Source: Chlorocebus sabaeus
Lineage: Eukaryota > Chordata > Mammalia > Primates > Cercopithecidae
Assembly (NCBI RefSeq): GCF_047675955.1
Contig: NC_132918.1
Coordinates: 88,120,879 to 88,184,878 of the forward strand
Reading direction: 5' to 3'
Length of the DNA stretch: 64,000 nt
The notes beneath the pieces were generated by a model that was not told the DNA's origin, did not search any database, and saw only the letters and a list, made by a program, of their open reading frames with translations. Position 1 is the stretch's first letter. Each line of letters opens with the position of its first letter. Of this stretch, positions 1-10,091 are shown in pieces. Made by a program: the position numbers and the translations under genes.

Positions 1-267
1 TACTCTCATGATAGTGAATTCTCATGAGATCTGATGGTTTTGTAAGTGTCTGGCATTTCGCCTGCTGGCACTCACTCCCTCCTGCCGCCTTGTGAAGAAG
101 GCGTTTGCTTCCTTTTCACCTTTCACCATGATTGTAAGTTTCCTGAGGTCTCCTAGCCATGCTTCCTGCTAAGCCTGCAAAACTGGGAGTCAATTAAACC
201 TCTTTCTTTTATAATTACCTAGCCTCAGGTAGTATTCTTTATAGCAGTGTAAAAATGGACTAATACA
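1..267 (+). mobile_element. MaLR LTR (MST/THE1 type), 5' end cut by window edge
   Basis: The sequence follows the 3' two-thirds of an MST/THE1 long terminal repeat: a ctcatgatagtga block, a ctgatggttttgt block, the accatgattgtaagtttcct block, the caattaaacctcttt polyadenylation region, and a terminal ggactaataca ending in the canonical CA at 267. A second, complete copy of the same family lies at 49301-49672 and aligns along its whole length. This is a non-coding relic of an ERVL-MaLR retroelement. Its 5' end and any left target-site duplication lie outside the window. Confidence 0.87.
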
Positions 268-2713
268 GTACTGTTAATATTTCCAGATTCTCTCATATAT
301 AAGGCCCTGAATACTCTGCAACTAGAATTTGGAACTACAGTTCTGGGTCTCTGGGAACCTCTTGAGGTATAGTCTCTATCAGGTATTCTAAATTATCTCA
401 TTCATACTTCTTCTTACTTCTTGCCTCAAAGCTGCCTCTTTGCTTAGACTCTTCAAATCAATTCTTCAGTTGGACTTTTTGTATGAATTTTCATATTGAT
501 TTTAGATGATCTTTTTCAGGTAACTCTGGCATCTATAATTCAGTATCTCCTGCCTCAGCTCAAAACACTAACTTCAAGGTGTTTATCAGGAGGACAGTTA
601 CAATTAGGAAAATTAAATGACAAATTGAATAAAAGACTGATTACCTCCTTGTTATGTTCTTAAAACTATTTAACACATCTGCAGAGTCACTGTCTTGACT
701 ATCATGATCAGTGGCAGCTAAAATGGAAAAATGAACTGACTACTTTACTACTGTAGCTGTAGGTGAGCAAAATACATCACCCCGTGTAAGAAACAGCACT
801 CAATTCGACTGTGATTTCCTACTTACCGAAATCCTCCTCAGAAAGGAGAGGGAATGCCACTGATGCTCACCCAAGTGAGAATAATCTATATCTTGGGGAG
901 GGAAATAGCTGTAGAACACCAGATGTTTGCTAATTATCCTCAAATGAAATTTACTAGACAAAGTTTTAAACAAAGATAACTGGAAAGGGTAAAATAAGCT
1001 TATTCTTCCCTTGACTTTACCAGTAGGGGTAATAAATTCATCTAAAGTGCTCATCATTGTCTCTGCATCCAGTCCTACCTCCAGTTCTTAAGCCTCAGAC
1101 CATGAATCATATTCCATGTCTCTATAGCTGGGTACTGGTCAGTTGAGAAATTCTCCAAGCCTCACTCTCCTACTTCCCCTTCTTCTCTCCTTATATATGA
1201 CTGTTTCTCATCTTAACTCACTGTTTTTGGCCAGCTTGGTTAAAATCAGGTATAAAATGGCTTAGCAGTTCCACCTCAAGACTTGACGGATAGTCATATC
1301 AGATGATGTCTTCAAAAATCTCAGAACTTACTTTAACCTGAAAGCTCCTATAAAAAAGGTTTAGGCAAAAACCCAGTGATTTGACAGAGTGCACCTCTAT
1401 GCTTCCTGAAACAGAAGCTACTTCTGGAAAAGCATAGGCCTTCTTTAAGGAGGAACAATCAGTAAAAGCAAAGAAGCTGGGCAAAACTGAAGCTGTGATT
1501 CAAGGGAAATGGACCACACAGAAGAATGAGAGTTGCTCTTCACCAAAAACCATTGGAGTGAAAGAAACAGACATATTAAAAAATGATTTTATTTATTCTC
1601 AAGAAAATTCAAAAGGGTGCTCTAGCTCTAAAGCTAGAACAAATAACCCTAAAGAGGAAACCATCTTATATCAGGTAGAATTTTATGGAAATATAAAAAT
1701 GATTTATAAATTAGAAAGTATGACAGAAACAACAATATAAAATGGACACTTCTATCACTTCTCAGCCCTTTGGTTAAAATCACCTGCAAAATGGATACTC
1801 TTAAACATTGCATTTCTCAAATATTAAGGCAAGTACAAGAATTTTGACCTCAAATATAGCTTGGCATGGCATAGAATCCAAGGGATATACTCCCTTCATA
1901 ACTCTGTTGACATTTTCTCCAAAGGTTAATGTCCTTGATATATAAAACATTCATGGCAAATAATGTTTTTGAGAGAAACAACAAAACCAAAAAGGCATAA
2001 CGAAAGACCAGCTTGCAGATGCTGTAGCTTCTGAAAGAAGAGGCTGGAATAGGACTTGTGTGTGAGCAATCTATTTGGGAAAGGGAGTGAGGGGATGAAC
2101 CCAGGTAGGCAGAAGTGAGGAACTGAGCAAATTGAAATAGAGGAGGAGAGAAAGTCCATACAAAGGTGTGTGATTGAGTTGCCCACCAACTGAGGTTCGG
2201 TCCCACTGGGATGTGCTCAAGAGTGCAGGGAATGCTCAGACTTGGCCACCCAAGGACTGTTAGAGAAAAGAATCTGCTCTTTGTCTTCCACACCCCACTG
2301 GTTGAAAGTTTTCCAGGACTACCACCTCTCTAGCACTTCTGAGCTATTTGCAGAGTGAAATCTCACTGACATTCTGCTCCACTGTGTTGGAGAGACTCTG
2401 GGGGCAGGAGGACAGAAGACACTGAGCGCCAAGGGAGTCCTCTGCCTGAGCTGTGGCTGGAACCAAGATGAGCTGAGAGGTGTCTGGTATACTAAAAGAT
2501 GAAATTAATGTGAGAAAAATACACCTGAAAAGCGCTTACATTTGCTGGTACAAAGGAATGCAAATCACTACAACAATCAATATCTTTTCCTTTGATAAAT
2601 TTAAAGAGATTTGTAAAATGATAATTCTTAATTTTTTAAAGATGTAGTAAGGAAGAGTTTTACTGCTACTGCTAAAATGAATACATTGTATGAACTTCCT
2701 GGGACCAAATTAA
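268..2713. other. Unassigned AT-rich DNA, no gene recognised
   Basis: I see no repeat family or gene that I can name. Short open frames of 61 to 147 codons occur on both strands (the longest is minus strand, 1850-2293). Their translations show no domain, signal peptide or coiled coil I recognise and they lie in overlapping frames, as expected by chance. Confidence 0.5.
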
Positions 2714-3133
2714 TGTTATAAATTTTTGTGGGCCAAATTGTGTCCCACCCCCCTATCAAATTTATATGTTGAAATCCTAACCCCTAGTATGTCAGAATGT
2801 GACTATATTTGGAGATAGGCCTTTAAAGAGGTGATTACGTTAAAATGAAGCCTTAGAGTGGGCCCTAATCCAACCTGAATGGTGTCTTTAGAAGGAGAGG
2901 AAATTGGACTCTCAGAGATATCAGTGAAGCATGCCCACAGAGGAAAGACCGTGTGAACACACAGCAAGAAGGCAGCCATCCGCAAGCCAAGGAGAGAGTC
3001 CTCAAAAGAAATCAAGCCTGACATCATCTTGATCTTGAACTTGTAGGTTCCAGAATCGCAAGAAAATAAATTTATCTTGTTAAGTCACCCAATCTGTGGT
3101 ATTCTCTTATGGCAGCCCTAGAGAATTAATACA
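2714..3133 (+). mobile_element. Ancient MaLR/ERVL-class LTR (MLT1-like)
   Basis: The stretch starts with TG and ends in an aattaataca terminus. It contains in order the typical MLT1-class blocks: a caaattgtgtcccac start, a tatgttgaaatcctaaccc block, gactatatttggagatagg, a segment with aagaaggcagccatc, a polyadenylation signal aataaa at 3065-3070, and a cacccaatctgtggtat tail. It is strongly diverged and non-coding. No clear 5-bp target-site duplication is left. MLT1 is my best family call but the subfamily is open. Confidence 0.72.
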
Positions 3134-3899
3134 AGAGCAAGAATCTTAAATATTAATATCTTCATACGCTGTGGCTACCACAGCTAGTTCCTCTCAATAC
3201 CCATTTTCCTATATTTCCTCACTAATAGAACCTGAGTTTTTTGTTTCTTTTTGGTTATTATTATTATTGAGAGAACAGCACTGTGCCCAGCACTAGGCTG
3301 TAGACTGTGATTGGTCTATGCCAACTCTGAAAATCCTATTACTGTTTTCTCAACATCTCTTGCAAGCAGAGTTGACTTTGTGAACCAGTTCTCGGCAGCA
3401 AGACAAAGGAAAGTGTTCAGTGGGGCTTCTAAGAAAGATTTTGCTTTCCTGATAGAAGATAGATGGAGGCATTATGCATGTTCCCCCACCCCTTTTCCTG
3501 CTTTATACCTCAGACACCAACATGATCTGCTACCTACCTATCTTTGCACAGTTCCAGCTTTACATTCTATTAGGTAAGAAATTTCAGGGCATCAGTGGGC
3601 CTGTGGTCTCATAGTTTTAACACATGCCCTTGGAATCAGTCTTACTGGCCTACCTTAGGTAACATGCACATAACTGAACCAATCATGAGGACCGTAGAAA
3701 TGAAATGCTCTAGTTGACTGATCTGAACAGTGTTCTGACTCCTACAGTATAGGGTTGATGCCAGCCTTAGCCAACCCTCATGGATAGAAAGTTGGGAAAG
3801 GGTAGTTGCCCAAAGGGAAATTGAGGTGTTGATACCAGAAGTTGGAGGAAAGACTGATGATTAGGCAAAAACCAACTAACACAACTAATTGATGTGCTT
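3134..3899. other. Unassigned intergenic DNA
   Basis: No repeat or gene could be named. An 88-codon frame at 3311-3577 (plus) shows nothing recognisable. A short ATT run sits near 3256-3270. Confidence 0.5.
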
Positions 3900-4213
3900 T
3901 ACACCTAACTAAGTTCTTCAGGTCTCAGCTTGCCTATTATTTCCACTATGAACTCTTCCTGGCCAACCTCAATGCCATCAATTCTAGACTAGTTACCCCT
4001 ATTGTTTTTTCCTGTACCACCTGTACTTTCTTTATCACAGCACTTTTATATTGTGTTAAAATTGCCTGTTTGTTTCTCTTCATTCCTGATTAAACTACAA
4101 AGGCTATTAAGGCAGGAATCATGATTATCTCATTCACCGTTGCATCTCTAGTGTCTACTGGAGCACCTAGTAAATAAAAACACTCAATAAATACATGCTG
4201 AGTGAATAAAAAT
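3900..4213 (+). mobile_element. L2 LINE 3' end
   Basis: The sequence follows the L2 tail: a ttcttcaggtctcagctt block, a run around a cagcacttttata motif, a stretch on the pattern of ggcaggaatcatg, then gtgtctactggagcacctagtaaataaa, and a terminal caataaatacatgctgagtgaataaa. This matches the common ending of L2 in orientation and order. It is an old, non-coding mammalian LINE fragment. Confidence 0.72.
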
Positions 4214-4261
4214 CTACTGCTAAATGGATATTTGGTAGACAAGTGTAATTGAAAATGCTTT

Positions 4262-4582
4262 CGGGCTGGGCACGGTGGCTCACACCTGTAATCTCAGCAC
4301 TCTGGGAGGCTGAGGTGTGTGGATCACCTGAGGTCAGGAGTTTGAGACTAGCCTAGCCAACATGGCAAAACCCCGTCTCTACTAAAAATAATAAAAAATT
4401 AGCTGGGCATAGTGGCACATGCCTATAATCCCAGCTACTTGGGAGGCTGAGGCAGGAGAGTTGCTTGAACCTGGGAGGTAGAGGTTGCAGTGAGCTGAGA
4501 TCATGCCATTGCACTCCAGCCTGAGTGACAGAGTGAGACACTGTCTCAAAAGAAAAAAGAAAAGAAAAGAAAAGAAAAAAAA
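4262..4582 (+). mobile_element. Alu SINE (AluS-like), full length
   Basis: A complete dimeric Alu starts with gggctgggcacggtggctca, has the internal left-monomer RNA polymerase III box region, a middle A-rich linker near 4380-4400 and an A-rich tail degraded to repeated AAAAG units (about 4550-4582). It is flanked by an 11-bp direct repeat, gaaaatgcttt, at 4251-4261 and 4583-4593, the expected L1-mediated target-site duplication. Several CpG sites have decayed. Confidence 0.97.
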
Positions 4583-4593
4583 GAAAATGCTTT

Positions 4594-5445
4594 AAAGCAC
4601 ATGGACATGATAGGTACTATACAAAGAATGGACACATTGGTCTCTTGTTACCACACCCGTGCATTTATTCAGTCCCTTGAAGGAGGAAGAGTTGATACAT
4701 TGGTCAGAATCTAGAACATTCATTGGGGTACATTTACCAACATTCCTTAAAGATGAGCAACTCTGACTATTACAGTCTCTTTGTTTTCCTTTTGCAGATG
4801 TAGACAGGGTTTGCCTCTTTGACACAGGCCTAACCAGTTTTCTTTCTTCTTTTCCATCCTCCTGAAATATGCAACTGAATGGTAAATTATGTCAGGGCTT
4901 GTTTGGCATATATCTCTTACTGAAAATGCACCTTGATCCTAGAACTTAGAGTAAAGATGGAGAAGTAGAACCATTCTTTTCTCAACATCAGACCATGTGC
5001 TCCATCAGGTACAGCTTACAAGAAGACCCTGAATGGGAAGTGACTGAGTTCTGACATATCTATTTAGAAAGCAGTATTTTCTTCCTCATCTTATCTAATT
5101 TTCTCTTGGGGAAACCTATAGGTACAGGTGGTTATGACGTAAGCTTTGGTTGTTTCTTCATTTAAGGCTGTAAGAGAATCACAAATACAACGTTAACCTC
5201 ACAAATGTGACCGTAACCGCTCACTGATTCCTAAGGAGACACCAGTTCATTCAGCACTTCTCATTTCCTCACACAACCCCTCAACCGGCAGGAATGAGAT
5301 TCTTCAACCGCACAGAACACTCAAGACAGGTGTGGCTCTGGCCTGAAAGAGAGATTGCCCAGTTCTCACAGAGTGCTGGTTGGCCTCAGTTTTATGCTGT
5401 TAGTGCCAGTACAGTGCTTTTCATACACACTGAGGACTAAGCTCT
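4594..5445. other. Unassigned intergenic DNA
   Basis: No nameable repeat or gene. The stretch from about 5160 to 5440 is less AT-rich than its surroundings and may be the edge of an old element I cannot identify. Confidence 0.45.
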
Positions 5446-5787
5446 GATATCTTGCCCAAATTCCTATCTAAGGGGTCTGGGGAGTCATGCTCTACAAACC
5501 AAAAATTCTCATCAGATGGGTTTTATTTAACCCTAAAAATAGTGGCTTAATTTCCAATCTGACTCTGGCATAACGAGGAAGAAAATCAAAATATTTTACC
5601 CTAAAACATGTTTCTCTACCCTATCTTGAAATGACCCTGCAAAGCCGTCTCTTGTGGGAAAAATTCATATTCTATAGAGAATCCCTTTTCTCCTTGTTTT
5701 CCTTCCTTCCTTCCCAGATCCAGGAGATCATCAACTAAAAGTCAGGCACCCTTTTAGGTCCGATAAAAAACACTTTACAACCTGCTT

Positions 5788-5823
<36 letters not shown>

Positions 5824-6202
5824 GTCTGCTACCTGAGGGCTTCCTCTGCACAATCAAACTTGGTCTCCATAATTTTTATCTTAACCTGAACATTTTCTAT
5901 TGATCCCAGGTCTTCAGATAAACTCAACCAATCATCAACCAGAAAATGTTTAAATTTATCTACAGCCTGGAAGTCCCTGCTTTGAGTTGTCCCGCCTTTC
6001 TGAACCAAAGTAACATATTTCTTACATGTATTTGATTGATGTCTCATGCCTCCCTAAAATATACAAAACCAAGCTGTACCCCGACCACCTTGGGCACATG
6101 TTCTCAGAACCTCCTCAGGGCTGTGTCATGGGCCATGGTCACTCATATTTGGCTCAGAATAAATCTCTAAAAATATTTTACAGTTTGAGTTTTTTCATCA
6201 AC
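5446..6202 (+). mobile_element. Solitary ERV-type LTR (MER21-like), subfamily uncertain
   Basis: The segment behaves like a retroviral LTR: it opens with TGATATC and closes with catcaaca. A TATA-like atacaaaacc lies near 6060, followed by a ccttgggcacatgttctcag block and a polyadenylation signal aataaa at 6158-6163. The spacing of promoter-like and polyadenylation motifs is that of U3-R-U5. A CT microsatellite lies inside it. I recall the wording of the 3' half from a widespread primate LTR and MER21 is my best guess. No flanking proviral genes are present. Confidence 0.6.
5789..5820 (+). repeat. (CT)16 microsatellite
   Basis: Sixteen uninterrupted CT units lie inside the LTR at 5446-6202. 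Long uninterrupted dinucleotide runs are normally length-polymorphic. The strand is pure pyrimidine, so triplex-type structure is possible. Confidence 0.97.
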
Positions 6203-6394
6203 AGACCCATCATGGAGGACAATGTGGGAATGATCCAGTCTTACAGAGATAACAGATATGAGTGAGAGGAGTTTTTGCATTTTTAGTTTTTTGAATGTGT
6301 TTTTTGGTATAGCCTTAGTGAAACTTCATTAAGCAACTGCTAGGTACAGATTTGAGAGGCATTAACAATTTTTAGGAGCCTAATAGCTATCTAT

Positions 6395-6640
6395 TAATTA
6401 ATTTGGCAAGTATTTACTCAGAAATTCCAGTAACTAGGCCCTTGGTAGACTCTGGGGATGTAAAGATCGTGAAGGCAGAAACTCCTGGAGGAACTAATAT
6501 TCAGTTGGAGGAGAAAAGCACTTAAACAAATATTAGGTTGGTGTAAAAGTAATTGTGAGTTTTTTCATTACTTTTAATAGCAAAAACTACAATTACTTTT
6601 GCACCAACCTAATAATTATGCTGTATCATGATGCTGAGGA
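6395..6640 (-). mobile_element. L2 LINE 3' end, split by MADE1
   Basis: Read on the minus strand this resembles the L2 tail; on the plus strand it shows ggcaagtatttactcag and then a cctggaggaactaatattcag block. The MADE1 element at 6533-6612 sits inside it. Identification rests on a diverged match. Confidence 0.5.
6533..6612. mobile_element. MADE1 MITE (mariner-derived), complete 80 bp
   Basis: This is an exactly 80-bp inverted repeat with ends ttaggttggtg and caccaacctaa, flanked on both sides by the TA dinucleotide that mariner elements duplicate (6531-6532 and 6613-6614). The two arms of about 37 nt pair over nearly their full length. MADE1 is the short non-autonomous derivative of Hsmar1. 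Copies of this element are the established source of the primate miR-548 precursors. Whether this copy is transcribed cannot be told from sequence. Confidence 0.97.
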
Positions 6641-6937
6641 ATGAACTCTGATTGACCTCTGCCAGATTTTCCTTGCCTTATAAAATCCTGTAAATCTTTT
6701 AAGGTCAACTAAAATCCTGCTTTCTCCAAGAATCCTTAAGAGCTCAGTTCAGTCAAAACAAATCTCTTTTGTCCTCTAACTTATATATTAACAATATTTA
6801 TGTTTGTGTCTCTTTCCCATTTGATTTTATATTCTTGAAGGACAGAAGCTGTGTCTTAGCCATCTGTGTATTCTCCAACTTGGCCAGCATAGTCTTTTTC
6901 ATGTAGTAAATACTGAATGTTTGTTGAATTGAAATAA
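6641..6937 (+). mobile_element. L2 LINE 3' end
   Basis: A diverged L2 tail: a ctccaagaatccttaagagc block, a segment with ttcttgaaggacagaagc, and a terminal catgtagtaaatactgaatg tail ending in tgttgaattgaaat. Order and orientation match the L2 3' untranslated region. Confidence 0.65.
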
Positions 6938-7177
6938 ACTTTATTACATTAATCAGTTAGTTCTCACAGAGTTTCCAAATACATTGATTCTCTGTTGTGG
7001 AACGGAAAGGGCAACAGATGCAACATATTTCTAGTTAACAGTTTCAATTTTGCTGATAAATTATTTGCCTGGAATCTAAGCAAAGAGAACATGAGGTCTT
7101 AATTTTAATATCATTATAGTGAGTTTATGTTGTTTCAATTGAAAATAAGAGAAACACAAAGGAAAATAATTCATTCT

Positions 7178-7650
7178 ACCAAGAGGACACATGCACCTGC
7201 GTGTTCACTGCAACACTATTCACAATCGCAAACATATGGAATCAACCCTGTTGTAAACCGCATAAAGAAAACGTGGTACATATATACCATAAAACACGAT
7301 GCAGCCATAAAAAGGGCAAAATCATGTTCTTTGCAGTTACATGGATGCAGCTGGAGACCAGCATCTTAAGTGAATTAACACAGAAAAAGAAAATCAAATA
7401 CCACATGTTCTTACTTACATGTGGAAGCTGAACATTGAGTATCCATGAACATAAAGAGGGGAACAATAGACACTGGGACCACCAGAAGCGGGAGAGAGGG
7501 AAGGAGAAGGATCAGGGTTGAAAAACTTCCCATTGGGTGCTATGTTCACTACCTGGGTGATGTGTTCAGTCATACTCCAAACCGCAGCATCATACAATAC
7601 CTTTGTAACAAACCTGCACATGTACCTCTGATTCTCAAATAAAAGCTGAA
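7178..7650 (+). mobile_element. L1 LINE 3' end, 5'-truncated
   Basis: The sequence corresponds to the last part of L1 ORF2 and the 3' untranslated region: gttcactgcaacactattc, the atacaccatggaatac-type block (decayed), ggatgcagctggagacc, the ccacatgttcttac block, and the terminal aacctgcacatgtacc. Reading frames are interrupted. It belongs to an older primate group than the L1 at 22434-28577. Its 5' end is the usual truncation from incomplete reverse transcription. Confidence 0.86.
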
Positions 7651-7672
7651 AAAAGAAGGGAAACATGTAGAT

Positions 7673-7967
7673 TTTTTTTTTTTTGAGACAGAGTATCGCT
7701 CTGTCACCCAGGCTAGAGTGCAGTGGCGCGATCTCAGCTCACTGCAACCTCCATCTCCCGGGTTCAAGCAATTCTCCTGCTTCAGCCTCTGGAGTAGCTG
7801 GGACTACAGGCACCGGCCACCATGCCCAGTTGATTTTTGTATTTTTAGTAGAGATGGGGTTTCACCATGTTGGCTAGGTTAGTTTTAAATTCCTGACCTC
7901 AAGTGATTCGCCTGCCTCGGCCCCACAAAGTGCTGGGGTTACAGGCATGAGCCACTGCACCCAGCCC
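7673..7967 (-). mobile_element. Alu SINE, full length
   Basis: A complete Alu on the minus strand: poly-T then gagacagagtatcgctctg at the left, and the 5' end ggctgggtgcag (reverse complement) at the right. It is flanked by a direct repeat of about 14 bp beginning aacatgtagattt (7662 and 7968 onwards). It inserted just downstream of the L1 tail ending near 7650. Confidence 0.97.
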
Positions 7968-7982
7968 AACATGTAGATTTTT

Positions 7983-9778
7983 AGACATTATTTGCTGTCA
8001 CTTGAAACTCAGAAAGATGATGGAATTGCAGCCCATTTGAATTCAAGTTACTCTGTAATGCTAATGAACAGAATATATCTACTGATTATTATTGATCGTG
8101 CTTGGAGAAGTTTAGACGGTGGTTACAGTGTTGGAAAGTAGGAATGTCAGAAATGGGTGTTGAGATCATGTGAAATAAAGTTGCTATCAAAGATAGGAAT
8201 TGAGATCTAGAGAACAAACTTGGAGGTATGGGGTAAGCAAGAGCGTGCAGACAGGCTCGAATGACAGGGAGAATTTGCACCAGACACGATGTAAAACTGG
8301 AGGCCATTTCAAGTGCTTGATGAGAGGAGCAGCTGACTGTAGTTATGGCCCTTTAAACTCACCGCTCTCAGCCACAGTTTAAAATGAGGTTTAGCAGGAG
8401 AGAGTCCCATGAAGAACCCCAAAAGTTTTAAAAAATGTATAAATTAATAGTTTTTAAAATAAAACGATAAAAATATGTTTTGGGAAAACTAATGAGGTAT
8501 AAAATGGGTTAGAAGTAAGAGAGCATAGAGACAGGAAATCCAGTTAAGAGGAGCTTTATTTGTTCCAGTAAGAGGAGGTGAAGGCAGAGATTAGGATAGA
8601 AGAAAGAAGGGACAGGAAGTAAAGCTCAAGCTGCTCCATCTGCCTAGATGTCAGGTTACCTCTGAAAGCCGTTTCATTTACCAGTGATTCATTCTGTTTT
8701 GAGTTTTCTTTGGACTTCATTTTCCTTTGGTTATTACTGATTACAATAATCAAGGACTGATTTAGCACCCTTGCCATATGTTAAGGCCTTGAAAACAAAC
8801 ATAAATGACAAAGATGTTTCTTCTTTGAAAAATTCTTTGTGATTTTAATTTTTCACACACTCATGAAATATATCTGAAAGAGATGGTGATTAAGATAATT
8901 TAGTATTATTGTTTTTCACCAAGCTGCCTTGGATTTCTAGCAGACTTTGATGTGGAGTGTGCTATTCAGAGTACTAAGGTGTGAAGGATTTCTGTGGTAG
9001 TTTGCAATGGTTTCCACACAATGGCTGAAAATGTTTCTATGTGCCTGAGACAAAGGCTTTTAATCTTTTTTGCCCAAAGAGCAAGTTTGAGTTTGCCACA
9101 CAAAAAAATTACCCAAGGAACTGGGTCTTGCCTTCTAATAAAAGGAAAGCAATGGAGATTGAAATTTCCTTATAGTATTTTGTAAATGTCACTTTTTAGT
9201 ATTAGATGGAGTTAACTGGCTGGAAATGTCTGAACTAAAGTTCATTTAAGGTAACGTTTTTGGGTTAAGTTTATCTTAGTCCATTCCTTAGTTTTCAAAA
9301 AACAAAAGATATTGAAATACATGAATGAAAGGAGAATATTCAAGACAACAATAAAAAATAACCAGCTGCATTCCATTTTGGAATTAGGATTTTTTAAAAA
9401 GACAAGCTGTTAAAATCTGATTTCTCTTCTAATCTAATATGCTGAGAAATACAGTCTCTGGTTATCAAGGCCAAAGCTGAAATTATTTTCAAATAATTGT
9501 TATTCCATCATTTATAGTCCACTGAAAACATGCTTAAAGCGTAACTTGTTCTGGTCGCCAAAGGTGGAATGATAATAGTCACTAAAACATGAACCTGAGA
9601 AGTATCTAAACCCACTTTTGCTTTGCCGTTGATGATTCTTTATCTTGCAATGATAATTTCCACCCGGCAAATATCCTTTGCCTGGGTTCACAGAACATAT
9701 TTCTGCCATTTTTCTTGCATTGTTAATGAGTTGTCTGAAGCATGCAATCTGTGGTGGGACAGTTTTACTTTAAAAAGG
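7983..9778. other. Unassigned AT-rich DNA
   Basis: No repeat or gene could be named. Short frames (60 to 73 codons) occur but none resembles a known protein. Confidence 0.5.
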
Positions 9779-9786
9779 TATAAATA

Positions 9787-10091
9787 GCCGGGCATGGTGG
9801 CTCACACCTGTAATCCCAACAATTTGGGAGGCCGAGGTGGGCAGATCACTTGAGGTCAGGAGTTCAAGACCAGACTGGCCAATATGGTGAAACCCTGTCT
9901 CTACTAAAAACACAAAACATTAACTGGGTGTGGTGGTGCACGCCCGTAGTCCTAGCTACTCAGGAGGCTGAAGCAAGGAGAATCGCTTGAGCCTGGGAGG
10001 TGGAGATTGCAGTGAGTCGAGATCTCGCCATTGCGGCACTCCAGCCTAGGCGACAGAGCAAGACTTGTCTCAAAAAAAAAAAAAAAAAAAA
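9787..10091 (+). mobile_element. Alu SINE, full length
   Basis: A complete Alu begins gccgggcatggtggctcaca and ends in an uninterrupted A tract of about 20 nt. The flanks share gtataaat (around 9778-9786 and 10092-10100), consistent with a target-site duplication. Confidence 0.97.

Noticed and set aside
1850..2293. 147-codon open frame on the minus strand
   Set aside because: No domain or composition typical of a protein that I recognise, a second frame overlaps it on the same strand, and nothing upstream looks like a promoter. Length is compatible with chance in this window.
4353..4541. Open frames inside Alu elements (also near 7683, 9952, 13274, 48551)
   Set aside because: These are the well-known chance frames of antisense or sense Alu and have no independent coding evidence.
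4552..4582. AAAAG-rich run as an independent satellite
   Set aside because: It is the degraded tail of the adjoining Alu, bounded by its target-site duplication.
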